Notes: generated by a model from the sequence alone, not told the origin. A stretch of 64,000 bases of DNA from Artocarpus heterophyllus (GCA_025403435.1 CM046350.1:20592324-20656323), one strand, 5' to 3'. Numbered from the stretch's first letter, positions 46,880 to 59,362 are shown. Numbers and translations: made by a program.

Positions 46880-47950
46880 ATAGTTGGATGGCCCCAATCT
46901 ATAATTTCTTTAAAAACAGAGTGTTATCTGATGATCGAGATAAAGCAAGGATTTTGAGGTATAAAGCTGCTTGGTACCTAATCTATGACGACATTCTGTA
47001 TCGCCAAGGAAACTCCACATCGCTACTTGGATGTTTGGATAAAGAGGAAGCTTAGAATGTATTGAAAGAAATTCACGAAGGAGTCTGTGGGAATCATGCC
47101 GGGGGGCAGTCATTGGTGCACAAGGTCTTTCACTAAGGGTATTATTGGCTGACACTAAAGAAAGAAGTAATGGACTATGCAAAGAAGGGTGAAAAATGCC
47201 AAAGATTTGCTACCATACCCAGGTCTCTAACCAAGCCTCTTACATGGGTCATCAATCCTTGGCCTTTTGCAAAATGGGGAATAAATAGAATCACTGCACA
47301 TTGCTTTATGAGGATACAAGTATACTATTGTAAATGTAGATTACTACACTAAGTGGGTAGAAGCTGAATTATTAACTACCATCACTGAGAATAAGTGCAT
47401 AAAATTTATCTAGAATAACATCGTATGTAGGTTTAGCATTCTTCATTGTTTGGTCTTCGATAATGCTAAACAATTTAACAATGCCCAAACAAAGGAGTTC
47501 TATGACCGTCTTGGGATCAATAAGAAATTCCCAACTCCAATATATTCTCAAAGCAACAACCAAATAAAAGTGGTTAACAAGGTCTTGAAGTATACACTTA
47601 AGAAGAAACTTGACCAACTTAAGGGAGCATAGGCTAAACAGCTACCAAAATTACTTTAGGCATATCGAACAACGTCAAGAGCTTCCATTAGAAAAACTCC
47701 ATTCTTAATGGCATACGGGGTGGAGGCTGTCTTGTCAATCGAAATCACAACTCCAAGTAGCCAAGTTATTAGATATATCAAAGTCATGAACCAAGAATTA
47801 TTGAATGCAAACCTAGATCTTTTGGAAGAAAAAATATTGGAAACACAAATTAGGCAAGTAATATATCAACAAAAAGTAGTACGATACTACAACAAAAAAG
47901 TCAAAGAAAACAGCTTCTTAATTGATGACCTAGTCCTAGACTGGTAGCCT
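46880..47950 (+). pseudogene. Tat-like integrase remnant
   Basis: Blocks include ILKEIHEGVCGNHAGGQSL (~47060-47115), EKCQRFA from the zinc finger, a second-Asp-type block FDNAKQFNN (~47452-47480), then NNQIKVVNKVLKYTLKKKL (~47555-47610, Glu region decayed) and PFLMAYGVEAVLSIEI (~47700-47745). Frames 47450-47632 and 47708-47947 are separate surviving pieces. Several catalytic positions are altered or lost. Confidence 0.8.
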
Positions 47951-48394
47951 AAAATACCAAAGAGAATAATAGGGGACCTTTGGGACTGACCTAGGAACGA
48001 CCGTATTGAGTACAAGCAATTGTCAAACTAGGGACATACCATCTCGAGCACCTATCATGTTAAGTAATAGACTACTCGTGGAATGCAACTCATTTTAGGC
48101 CATACCATCAATAGGCCATCATATCCAATTTAATTTTTGGAAAATGTCTCCCTAAAAGTTATCATATAGGACATTAAAAGTCAAAGCACTTATGTCTTTT
48201 TCCAATTTAAGAAATTAATAAAATTTATGCAATCATCATCTTACTTCAATTTTTTTTTATATTATGTCCAATGCTAAAGCACAATGCTTAGCCAAGGACG
48301 AGGGGTAACTTGATGCACAGAGTCATACTCTAAATGGGATGGGCCCAAAGAGCTTAATATTATCTCAGCCTAGCCTAAGAAGCCTAAAAGCTAA

Positions 48395-48690
48395 AAGTCT
48401 AGCTCGGTTACTTTCACTTTGTAAAAATAGACAATATTTAAGGCATAAGGACCTCAGCTATGTGTACTCGTGCATCAAAAGCAAAGAAAAGACAAGCTCG
48501 ACTACTTACACTTGTAGTAAACCAAAACTAGAAAAAAGATCAACTCAGTTATGAAGCTAGCTTAATTACAATGATTAACTCGGTTGTTTACACTTGTGTT
48601 GTGATTAGAATTATGCCAAAACTAAAAGGCTATAAACTCAGTTACTAATCAACCAAGTTTTAAGTATTAGCTTAGCTGTTTATAGTTGTT
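48395..48690 (+). repeat. Degenerate tandem repeats downstream of Tat-like pol
   Basis: A phrase like 'actcggttgtttacacttgt' recurs in diverged form near 48402, 48496, 48577, 48635 and 48670, with spacings of roughly 35-95 bp. Tat-lineage elements often carry tandem repeats between pol and the 3' LTR. Confidence 0.5.
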
Positions 48691-48929
48691 AAAATTTCTT
48701 TAGGCAAAACCTAGCCAATTAAGAAGCAGGTTGTGTCGGACTCGATCATTATTCAGATCGAGCATTCATACTTATTCATATGGCTAACACATTTTTGCTT
48801 TGTAGGAAATTAAAAATAGATATATTTAAAAATATATACATAAAGTTAGGCACAGAACCCATTTTCTCAGCCTTATGGCCATTACAAAACAAAATCCCAA
48901 AAACAACCAAAACAGAGCTAGATGTCTTT

Positions 48930-50990
48930 CCCTTTCTATGCAACAACAGCGGTCTCGGTGTCCTTTTTGGGTACTCCTTCCTCTAGAGTTTCAAGAAAGC
49001 TAAGGTTAATGTCAGAGAGCTTCTCCTTAAAGGTTGCAATGACTGACTTGATACCTTCATCAAAAGAGCTATCTTTAATCTTGGTCATCTTGATAAACAC
49101 CTTAAATTGTTCCACCTCCTCAGGTTGGGCCTTTTCCACCTCCCTCTGAAATTCCACTTCCTTGGTCTTCAAAGCCTTAACAAGGGCCTTAACTCTTATT
49201 TCAGCCTGTGCTAGGAGGGTCTTAGCATCTTTTTTCTCTTTGCTAATGTCTTTGAGCACTTTTCTTGGAGAACCAACTTAGCCTCCACATTAAGGAGTTT
49301 GGTATCCAATCTTCTTTGACCACTCTCCTTGAAAGAAGGCGGTGGCATAAAGGTTGTAGCTAGCAAGAGATGAGATGAGAGCCTATGAAAAAGAATAAAG
49401 TGTTAGTATCAGAGGAAGAAACAAATTGAACACTAAGTAAGTGGACACGTACCCTCATGTTACAATAGAACAAATAATTGTGTGCTCGATAGGTGACTTC
49501 CCTTGAAGGTCTACCTAATCATGCTTGCTAAAATTTTCCTAATCGTCTCTATAACCATGCTCATCTAGGGCAAGTAACAAAAAATATTGGCCACAAGGTC
49601 ATCCACAAACAGGGTAGACACCGCCTGGGCTTGCTTCCCCTTAGGAAATTTTTCAGTGCCCGAGGTCTACAATAAAGAGACGGCCACAACATAAGTGGGA
49701 GGGCAAATGTCATCTCATCTTCCTCGCTGGTCCCTGAAGTGTCATGCCTTGCCTTCTTGCTCTAGTTGGTACCTTGAGAAACAACACCTGACCTTTCACA
49801 CTGCCATACGTCAATACCATCTCTACAATAAAAGTAAGTATTAGGTTAATAATTCACACTTGCATATATTTTTAATAAAAACACAACGTGAACTATACTT
49901 ATACCTTCTTTTTCTTCTTCTTCACTATTGAGGTTTAAGAGTTGGTCTGGATGCAACTGCTTGTTTACCAGCATCCACCTCGGCTGTCATGGTCAGAGGT
50001 ACACCAAGTTTAGAAGACTGACAGTTAAAAAGTTGTAGCTGTTAGACAAGGATTGGTAAGATCATAACTACATGGGCACCTTGAAAGCAGCCTCTAAACA
50101 ACCTAGCTCGTCATTACTTAAGCTTGAGCAAGGAGTTGTAATGTCTGCAACAAAGAAGATAAATGGTCAACTTTGGCTACATAAAGTGAAATATAAAAGA
50201 ATTTAGGTAGGGCACTGATGTCATAAGGCAAAATGACTCCTAACAGGAATAGTATCCCTTTTCTCAGTCCAATGTTGGTCAAATGAGCCCTTCCAACTAT
50301 GACTGGAGCTCTGCTTATTGGTGATAAATGTCCAAATCTTAGGGAAGGCACCAAAGTAATAAAAGCCAGGCATGTTAGGCAATGACTTGATCATGAATAT
50401 ATAAAGGAGTTCTCGAACAGTCAACTCGTCCTTTAGATATACCTTTTAGAGGATGTAAGACCTGGACAAGATTCTCTATTTGTTTAGATTCACGTGTGGA
50501 GGGGCGATGCCAAACTCATTGAAGATTTTCTTAGGAAATGGAGGGTAGGGAAGGAAGACGCCACATGATAAAGTGTTATATAACTTCAATAGTACCATGC
50601 GGAGAACCAGTGGCCCTATCTTTGGGCCCTGGCATGATGTAGTGAATGCCCAACAAAGAAAAAGACTCCTAGAACTTCTTGTAAACTCATGACATGCCTT
50701 AGAACGGGATCTTGTGGTAGCAGAATCTTCTACAAACTCCTCCCCCGAGGTGATTGGATAAGACCCTCTATCTTGGGGTCTATTGGAGGTACCGTTATCT
50801 CATCCTATATGCTCGAAGGGATACTCTTAAGAAGATCTACCTTGGTTTTCGTTGACTCTGAGCTACTACTATCAATAGGGTTAGGCTCCTTGGTATAATC
50901 ATTTGTTTGCCTCATTATGTCCTGTGGCTCGAGCTCCAAAGTAGCGGCTTTTCTTAGTCACCTATGACGAGTCTTGAGGTGAGCCTTTTT
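48930..50990 (-). pseudogene. Antisense extra ORF (aORF) of Tat-like element, degenerate
   Basis: On the strand opposite to gag-pol, blocks read PPFPKKIFNEFGIAPPHVN (~50490-50550), DELTVRELLYIFMIK (~50390-50435), PGFYYFGAFPKIWTF (~50335-50375) and SSHSWKGSF (~50285-50310). They match what I recall of the 'putative gypsy-type transposon' domain found in plant proteins. A lysine- and glutamate-rich, probably coiled-coil tail follows, with an uninterrupted 107-codon piece at 48936-49259. Several stops and frameshifts separate the blocks. Extra antisense ORFs 3' of pol are known in Tat elements; their function is unknown. The upstream part was separated from its likely promoter by the insertion at 51414. 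Confidence 0.6.
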
Positions 50991-51408
50991 AGCTATGTTT
51001 CCCTCCAAATCTAGTATTAAGGGACTCCCTGAGATGCTTGGTAAGTTAGCAGAGTCAAAGTGCAAAATTATGGCTCTGCTGGCTTTTTGGCCATTATGTC
51101 ATCCTTTAGTCATATTATCTAAGCAACAAATGAAAAGGGAAAAACACTTAAGTCCTAATAGCCGAGAAACCTCTATCAATGAAGGTTAGAAGACGAGTTA
51201 GAAACCTAGGATTCTACATATCAGCACGGAGACCGAGTTCATCTAAAGACTCGCATTCAAAAGAACTTAAAAGAGAAAAATGTCCATAATGACTCCAAAA
51301 TATTAAAAAATGATCCCTAGACTCATGAATAACATCGATAGACTCCAACAACATTATTCAAACCATAAAATACAGAAATTAACTCAAGAAATGTAACTGA
51401 GGTTGAGC

Positions 51409-51413
51409 ATGTA
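51409..51413. repeat. Target-site duplication ATGTA (left) of full gypsy element
   Basis: ATGTA precedes TGTAACACCC of the left LTR and is repeated at 62597-62601 after the right LTR. Confidence 0.92.
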
Positions 51414-51664
51414 TGTAACACCCACCTATTTTTATGTAACAGATCACGTTAAGTTAGTAACGATGTTAAGGAAATTTTATTAATAGTTTTTGTTATATGT
51501 TATGATATATGATTTTGTTGTTACTAACTTTTATTTCAAGTTTTATGACAGGTGACGACCACATGGAATCGTTGTGCTTAAGTGTTCATGATTATTTTAA
51601 TGTATGTTTAATTATGATGCAATGATGAATTGAATGTTTTAATGTATGGCATTTAAAGACAGTT

Positions 51665-51790
51665 TGGTAGGCCAGACTTTTAAGTTCGACAGGCCGAAAA
51701 GTCTGCCAAAGATCGGCATGCCGATGGGAACCATCGGTAGGCCGAACTTGGTGGAACCGGTAGGCCAAAGTGGAGAATCGGCAGGCCGAA
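51665..51790. repeat. TCGGCAGGCCGA motif cluster near LTR start
   Basis: Six variants of TCGGCAGGCCGA have their AGGCC cores starting at 51669, 51691, 51718, 51739, 51762 and 51783, that is 21-27 bp apart. The block recurs in the other LTR (59625-59730) and, reversed, in the solo LTR (44107-44265). Confidence 0.85.
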
Positions 51791-53936
51791 GACAGCTGAC
51801 GAGCAGTCAGCAGAAATCTCTCCAAATTTATGACTGTGATGATTACGTTAAATGGGTGATTTATTGTGATTAATTGGCATAATAATGAAATATTTTATCA
51901 GTTAAGGAAATAAAAAGGTTTGACTTCGCATTGATTTGTATTATTTTAAATGGTTTCCTATTTTGAAAGGGAAAAACATGGTAAGCGATGAATGATTTGT
52001 TTGACTTTCCCTCTTTTCTCTCCTTCCTCCACGCCAATTAGCCATCAAGTAGTCAGAAAATTCTGACTTAATGGAGGGTATTGAATTTTCATCGGTTATG
52101 CTTATTACGTTAAAATTTTTAACGTTCTTTTTCCATTTTTCTCTCATCCTCTCATGTCTTTTCTCTCTCAATTTTTGAGACGTTTTCTTCTTCATCTCTT
52201 CTTCTTCTCTTCTCCATGAATTCCATCCTTCTTCCTCTCAAAAAAAAAAAAAATTTCTCTGCAAATATTGAAAGAAAAAGTTATATTTTGTTGGTTGAAT
52301 TCAAGGATTTTAAGAAGAAATTTTTAAGGTAAGGACTCAGTTTTTCTGGTGTTTCTGAAAAGAATTTCTCCTCCTCAATTCGTCTGCAATGTCTTTCTCT
52401 AGGTATTGTATTTTGTCCTGAATTTTTAATATGTTATGCATGTATGTATTATGTGATGTTCCTCCAAGTCTCAAGTCATTTCGATGTTTCTAAGATAAAA
52501 TATGAATTTTTTTATCCTCTACCCTGTACAGTAAAATATTGCTGTTTGGATATGATGCATGAAAAATGTAATTTTTATTTCAAGGGGTAAATGTGTTTTG
52601 TTTTTCATGAAAGTTGACAAGAATGTTCATGTATATGTTATGTTATAGACTACAAGGTTTGGTAATGTTTTGATTAGTGTATCTTATGTTATAAATTTTT
52701 TATGAGATTAGGTCAAGAAAACTGTTTTTTAACAATGTTATTTTTGAATTTTCGTTTTATGAAATGTTTTATATGTTTAAATGATTTTATTAATGAGAAA
52801 ATAATTTTAGGATATTGAAATGCATGATAATAAGATGTTTGTATGAATTTTAAAATATATGGTTTGTTTATACATGCTTAATGTAATTTTTATGATTTAA
52901 GAAAAAAAATCATGATAACATGTTTATGTGATGATAATCTTATGTTTTGACAATTATGGTTATGAATTATGTTTGTAATATGAGATGAATGTATATATGA
53001 TGGTAGATGAATGGATGTTTTATAATAAGTATTAATTTTATTGTATTTTTAAATGGATAAATGGCATGAACACGCAAAGGAACTAGCACTTCGAGACTGC
53101 GGCATCGTCACCAAATCGTATTAAGGTTAAGTAAGCTAGCTGTTAAGGTAAGTAGATTCTTACCTACAACATGACATGTTTTACAAGGTTTGATGATATG
53201 TTCACAATGATATTCATGATAATTTTATGGTTATTTTCCTTAAAGGATTTCTTATGAAAGATTTTCATGATTTAAAGTTATGCATGTATGATGATGACAT
53301 GTTTCAAAGCATGAAAATTAGGTATATATATGTATCACCTAATAAGTGTTGCACACCAATGTTATGAAATGATATGTTATGATGTCATGTTTGGTTTGGG
53401 ATTAGCTACCCTTCTCCTCTCGTGATGGCGCGTCTACAATGATGTTTATGGTGCAACACTTGGGCCCTTAAGATAAAATGGAATAAGTTTTAATATGGTC
53501 AATGTAATGAAAGATATGTTTCTATGAAATTGTGCTTAAGGCACTTTTATGATATGATGATGAAGATGATGATGATGATGTATATGAAACGTTTTTAAAT
53601 GTGAGAACTATATGTACTTACTAAGCATTAGCTTAATCAAGTTTTATGTCATGTTGTAGATAAGGGTAAGAAAATCATGGAATAGGCGGAGGACATAGGA
53701 AGGTATGTGAGCATAAAGTATGATGAATTGTAACCGGAAGAACGCCAAGAAGAAAGTTTTTATGCTTTAAATCAAGTTTTATATTTTGAACTTATTTTGA
53801 TGTTAAGTTTTAAGAATACAAGAACTATGTTTTTTTTATATATTTTATTTCATAATTTTAAGAATTTTGATCTTCCGCATTTTTATGAAAAGTTAGATTT
53901 GTTTTAAAATTAAGTTTTCTGAAAAACTTTTGGCTC

Positions 53937-54140
53937 TGTCGGCCTGCTGAACATTATTGGTCGGCCTACCGACGTTTGAAGGTTTGGCCTGCCGATCACG
54001 TTTTTGGCCTGCCGAATGTCGATAAGTTTTTAAGCCAGTTTTGCAAAGCCGATCACGTTTTCTGCCGGCCTGCTGGTTGAGGAACTCTGGCCTGCCAATC
54101 ATGTCCGGCCTGCCGAAGTCTCAAGTTCGGCCTGCCGAAC
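53937..54140. repeat. TCGGCCTGCCGA motif cluster near LTR end
   Basis: Eight variants of the reverse-complement motif TCGGCCTGCCGA have cores starting at 53941, 53963, 53986, 54006, 54067, 54089, 54107 and 54129, mostly 18-23 bp apart with one gap of about three periods. The orientation is opposite to the cluster near the LTR start. It recurs at 62085-62280 and reversed at 41788-41945. Confidence 0.85.
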
Positions 54141-54488
54141 TGTGGGAGCAAGTAATTTTTAATTGATGTGATGATTAAATGAGTTATGATGTGACATTTT
54201 TATAAGTTGTGATATTACAGTTTGGTATATCTATTTTATTAAAATAAGTTTATGATTAATTTAAAGAGTAATTGAATAAATTATGATATGGAATAGGTTA
54301 GGCAATGTTATTAAAAAAATATATATATATATATGTATGAATGGATCCTGGTTATGTATGTTTAACTTCGTTTACAATTAAAGGTATCATATAAGTTTTG
54401 TAATTATGTTTATGTTTAAGGTTTAAATAAGTATGAATGTATGAATGTAACGACATCTGTGACGTCCGTAAGGGGGCGTTACAGGCTT

Positions 54489-54499
54489 TGGTATCAGAG
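54489..54499 (+). other. Primer binding site of Tekay-like element (tRNA-iMet type)
   Basis: TGGTATCAGAG lies five bases after the end of the 5' LTR, complementary to initiator tRNA-Met. Confidence 0.9.
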
Positions 54500-54699
54500 A
54501 GAATTTTTTATTACAATTCATATTGCCACATGTCAATCCAAGTCCTCTAAGTAAGTATGTTATAAAGTTAGATGTTTTGATGCAAGTATGATGATAAGAT
54601 TTAGGTCTAAATGTTTAACGATTAATGATTTAGTAGTGAAAACCTGTCTCATAATTGGAAGATTATTTCTAAGCTCTAATTCTTTTAGGAGAATTAACG

Positions 54700-55989
54700 A
54701 TGGACAGTCAAAGAAGAATGCAGACTCGCACCTAGACCAATGAAAGGCTCATGACAATGATTGCTGAACTGCAAAGGCAATTGGAGGATCAAAGAAGGGA
54801 AATTATTGCGTTAAGGGCCAACGGCCAGAATGACGATCGAAGAGGCAATGATGAGCCTCCTCCTCCTCTGCAGCCACCAGTCAACGAAGTCCTAGCTCCT
54901 GCTGCTGAACCAAGAGCGGCCTATCAGGAACCTTTTCTAGTCAGATGGAAGAAAGTTAAGCCAGCAGACTTTGAGGGTTCAAAGGACCCTTTAGTCGCAC
55001 AGGGATGGTTGAAGACGATCGAAGCCACCCTAAGACTCATGGATTTCACGGACAACGAGAAGCTTCTCTGTGCATCGTACTGTCTCACCATGGAGGCTAG
55101 AATTTGGTGGGATGGCATTAAAATGAGCAGGAATGTTGATGAAATGACATGGGCTGACTTCGTTCATGAGTTCAACACGAAGTTCTTCCATATGAATATC
55201 ACGAGGAAACATTATGAGGAGTTCGAGAGCTTGCGCTAGGGGGATATGTCAGTCACTGATGTGGTGACAAAGTTTGACCAGCTAGCCCGTCTATGTCCAG
55301 GAATGGTTATGGATGAAAGTGAAAGGGTCAGAAGACTGATCAAGGTTCTTAGGCCAGAAATTGCTGCTATTGGGGATGAGGCAAGTCCACCCAGGAGTCA
55401 AGAACAGGTTGTGATGAGAGCCCAGCGTGCGAAGTTCCATCTGTCAAATTTAAGAAGGAACTAGCCTTAGTCTGGCCAACAAGCCAATAATGCAAACAAC
55501 CATAACCGCCCTCCACACAGGAACAACAACAACAACAACAACAACAACAGCAACAACAACAACCAAAATTGGAGGAATAACAAGAGGAAGGGCAATCCTC
55601 AAAACCAGCAGGGCCAAGACAACAAGAGGCACAATGATGGTCAGCACAATAACAATAACAGGCGGTTTTAACCATGTACCAAATGTGGAAAGAAGCATCT
55701 AGGGGAATGTCATTTGGGAACAAACCAACGTTTCATCTATGGGCGTGAAGACCACTTTGTTAAGAACTGGCCCAAGCTGATGAATGCTAATGCCCTGCAG
55801 AGAGCTCCTCCTCAAGCCTAGCTACATCAGATGCAAGCTTCCCTTGAAGGGCCACTTATCAGTCAAGGGAGAATTGAAGCCCCACCAACGAATGCCCGAA
55901 TCTATGCCATGACGAAAGAACAAGTGGCTGCTGAAGCCTCCAATGTGGTCACAGGTCAGATAACAAGTTTATCTAATGATGCTTACGTC
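54700..55989 (+). pseudogene. Tekay-like gag, six in-frame stops
   Basis: The capsid frame opens at ATG 54700 (MDSQRRMQTRT) and would encode a nucleocapsid polyprotein. The gag domain includes KVKPADFEGSKDPLVAQGWL and YCLTMEARIWWDGIK (54950-55125), then FVHEFNTKFF and TKFDQLARLCPGM. An asparagine-rich stretch comes from AAC repeats (55519-55563). A knuckle-like CTKCGKKHLGEC (~55675-55710) follows, then a second knuckle that has lost cysteines (YGREDHFVKNW). In-frame stops are at 54733, 55237, 55462, 55468, 55669 and 55819; most are TAG where the family usually has Gln. A frameshift near 55993 separates gag from protease. It is non-functional. Confidence 0.88.
55519..55563. repeat. (AAC)n trinucleotide repeat in gag
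   Basis: About fifteen AAC units, interrupted by one AGC, encode polyasparagine in the gag frame. Confidence 0.9.
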
Positions 55990-58900
55990 CTTTTGATACG
56001 GGTGCCACGCATTCTTTTGTATCTATGTCATATGCTAAGAAGTTAGAGGTTCGATTAGAGCCTATGAGATAGGGATTCACTACGACACTACCCTCTAGGG
56101 AAGTAATATTATCTACGCACTGTTTACGTACAGTACCCCTATGGATTTCTGATAGGGAGCTATTCGTCGACCTCATTGTGATCGACATGCATGACTACGA
56201 TATGATTCTTGGGATGGATTTTCTGAGTAAGTACAATGCTTCTATTGAATGCCGAAAATGAAAGGTGATCTTCCATCCAGAAGGTGATCAGAAGTTCATT
56301 TATGTTGGCGAGACCAGAGAGAAACCCCACATGTTCTTATCTGCAATGAAAGCAAGAAAGTTATTAGCAAGTGGCTACATGGGCTATCTGGCGAACATTG
56401 TAGACAAAAGCCAAGAAGAAAAGATAAGAATTGATGATGTACCTATAGTGCATGAATATGCAGATGTGTTTCCTGATGATCTGACAAGTCTACCGCCAGA
56501 AAGAGAAGTTGAATTCGAGATTGAGCTCTCTCCTGGCATCGATTCAATCTCGAAAGCGCCTTACAGAATGGCCCCGACAGAGTTAAAGGAGCTTCACACG
56601 CAATTAAAGGAGCTACTTGACAAAGGTTTCATCAGGCTAAGTCACTCACCATGGGGAGCTCCAGTCTTGTTTGTAAAGAAGAAGGATGGCACTATAAGAC
56701 TCTGCATTGACTACAGAGAGCTGAACAAGGTGACAATCAAGAACGAGTATCTGTTGCCTCGAATTGATGATTTGTTTGATCAACTCAAGGGTGCATCTGT
56801 GTTTTCAAAGATTGATCTACGATCAGGATATCATCAATTGAAGGTTAAAGAAGGAGATATCCCCAAGACTGCTTTCAGGTCGAGGTATGGTCACCATGAA
56901 TTTATGGTTATGCCTTTCGGTCTGACGAATGCACCTGCAGGGTTTATGGATTTGATGAACCGGGTATTCAAGGATTTTCTCGATAAATTTGTTGTTGTAT
57001 TTATCGATGATATTCTTGTCTATTCTAAGAATCAAGAAGAACATGAGGAGCATTTAAGGATTGTGCTGGAGACTTTAAGAAGACACCAGCTATATGCAAA
57101 GTTTTCCAAATGCGAGTTCTGGCTTGATAAAGTGTCTTTCTTAGGGCATGTGATATCAAAGGAAGGGATTATGGTTGACCCTACTAAAGTAGAAGTTGTT
57201 CTCAACTGGAAGCAACCGATGAATGCAAGTGAAATAAGGAGCTTCTTGGGTTTAGTAGGTTATTATCGGAGATTCGTAGAAGACTTCTCCAAGATAGCAG
57301 CTCCACTCACGAGCCTGACTCGCAAAGGAAAGAAGTGTGAATGGACAAATGCATGTAAAAAGAGTTTTCAAGAACTGAAGAAAAGGCTAACAACGGCTCC
57401 AGTGTTGGCTATTCTTGAAGGAAATGATGGGTTTGTAATTTATAGTGATGCATCCAAGATAGGCCTCAGAGCTGTATTAATGCAAAATGAAAGGGTGATT
57501 GCTTATGTGTCAAGACAACTAAAGGATTATGAAAAGAACTATCCTACTCATGACCTCGAGTTAGCAGCAGTCATTTTTACGTTGAAGATATGGAGACACT
57601 TTTTATATGGGGTCCAATGCAAGATCTTCACTGATCATCAAAGTCTGAAGTACTTCTTCACGCAAAGAGACCTGAACATGAGACAATGAAGATGGCTAGA
57701 GTTGGTGAAGGATTACGATTGTGAAATCCTTTATCATCCTGGAAAAGCTAACCGAGTGGCTGATGCTCTAAGTAGGAAGTCAGTTGCCACGTTGATGTCA
57801 ATGCAAGTGATGCCTCAACCTTTAAGAAAGGAAATTCTAGACTTCGGTTTGGAACTTATAGTAGGACAGCTATTAACACTCTCTCTTGCTTCGACGATGT
57901 ATGATGAAATTCGGAGAAAACAAGATGAAGATGTAAGTCTTGTAAGGATTAAGGAAGAAATGAAAGAAGGAAAATGTCAAGAGTTTCGTATTGCGGATGA
58001 CGGAACTCTATACCTTAAGGACCGTTTATGTGCTCCCAATGTTGATGACTTAAGGGAAAAGATCTTGGCTGAAATTCATGACACTCCTTACTCTATTCAT
58101 CCAGGTGCAACAAAGATGTATAATGATCTAAGGGGTAACTTCTGGTGGTTTGGAATGAAACATGATGTTGCTATACATGTGAAGAAATGTATGACATGTC
58201 AACAAGTAAAGGCTAAACACCAGAGACCTGGTGGTGAACTGCAGTCTATCCAAATACCGGAATGGAAATGGGAGGATATAGCAATGGATTTCATTACTGG
58301 TTTGCCCAGAACCATGAACGGTTATGATGCAATTTGGGTAATTGTGGATCGACTGACTAAGACGGCACATTTCATTCCTATCAAGATCACTTACTCTATG
58401 GAACGGTTAGCGAAACTCTATGTTAAGGAGATTGTACGACTTCATGGGATTCCCAAGTCAATCATCTCAGATCGTGATGGCAGGTTCACATCTAAGTTTT
58501 GGAAGAGTGTACAGACTGTAATGGGAACCAGGCTCCGTTTCAGTATAGCTTTTCATCCTCAGACAGACGGCCAAACGGAGAGGACGAACTTGATTTTAGA
58601 GGATATGCTACGGGCTTGTTCTCTCGATTTTAAGACCAGCTGGTGTAAAATGTTGCCGTTAGTAGAATTTGCTTACAACAACAGTTTTCAGGCGACAATT
58701 GGAATGGTACCTTATGAAGCGCTGTATGGACGAAAATGCAGGTCACCTATACGTTGGCACGAAGCTGGTGAAAAAAAGATGATGGAAAGCATCGATGCTG
58801 AAAGAACTAATTTTGTTAATGAAACTTCTGAGATGATAAAGTTGATAAGAAGAAGAATAGAGACCGCTCAAAGCCGTCAGAAGAGTTATGCTGATAAGAG

Positions 58901-59033
58901 AAGAAGACCCTTAGAGTTCGTCGTGGGCGAATATGTGTTTTTGAAAGTTGCACCAATGAAAGGAGTTATGAGGTTTGGAAAGAAAAGCAAGTTAAGTCCA
59001 AGATTTGTCGGTCCTTATGAAGTGGTTAAATGA
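55990..59033 (+). pseudogene. Tekay-like pol: protease, RT, RNase H, integrase
   Basis: One frame runs through with stops at 56070, 56259 and 57687. Protease has DTGATHSFVS (55995-56024). RT spans about 56490-57100 with [30 protein letters not shown] and catalytic FIDD (57000-57011). RNase H has [14 protein letters not shown] (~57440-57480, Arg replacing a usual Gly) and ends in [12 protein letters not shown]. Integrase has the HHCC finger ending KCMTCQQVK (~58180-58210) and all three acidic residues: D in AMDFITGLP (~58285), D in SDRDGRF (~58467), E in GQTERTN (~58570). The frame ends at 59033 by a frameshift. Apart from stops and frameshift the domains are well preserved, implying modest age. 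Confidence 0.92.
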
Positions 59034-59338
59034 ATAGGCAAGTAGCTTATCAGCTGAAGTTGCCTTTAGAAATGTCCGCAATGCACGATGTATTTCATGT
59101 CTCCATGCTCAAGAAGTATGTCTCGGACCCTATGCATGTGATTGAGCCCCAAGTGATCGAGATACTAGAAGACTTAAGTTATGAAGAAAAGCCAATGAGG
59201 ATACTTGATCGAAAAACCAAGACCTTGAGGAATAAAGAAATTCCATTGGTCAAGGTGTTATGGCGAAATCATCAAGTTGAAAAAGCTACATGGGAACGAG
59301 AAAATGACATGAGAATTATGTATCTGCAATTGTTTTAA
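59030..59338 (+). pseudogene. Tekay-like integrase C-terminal / chromodomain-like segment
   Basis: This 102-codon piece lies in a different frame overlapping the end of pol by four bases. It carries MHDVFHVSMLKKYV, EEKPMRILDRKTK and IPLVKVLWRNHQVEKATWERE, the usual last segment of chromovirus integrases, where a chromodomain-like fold may guide integration. The ATG at 59030 is unlikely to be a real start; the segment was continuous with pol before the frameshift at about 59030. Confidence 0.85.
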
Positions 59339-59362
59339 GTTTTGAGGATGAAACTTTTATAA

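Larger units (their letters stand above)
51414..54483 (+). repeat. 5' LTR of Tekay-like element (3,070 bp)
   Basis: Starts TGTAACACCCACC and ends GGGGGCGTTACA. It is AT-rich except for two motif clusters at 51665-51790 and 53937-54140. It matches 59375-62596 throughout and the solo LTR at 41471-44506 in reverse. Confidence 0.95.

Noticed and set aside
54489..54499. Possible tRNA gene fragment (TGGTATCAGAG)
   Set aside because: It is a primer binding site right after an LTR; no cloverleaf surrounds it.
55367..55723. Cysteine-rich minus-strand frame
   Set aside because: The polycysteine is just the AAC repeat of gag read on the other strand.
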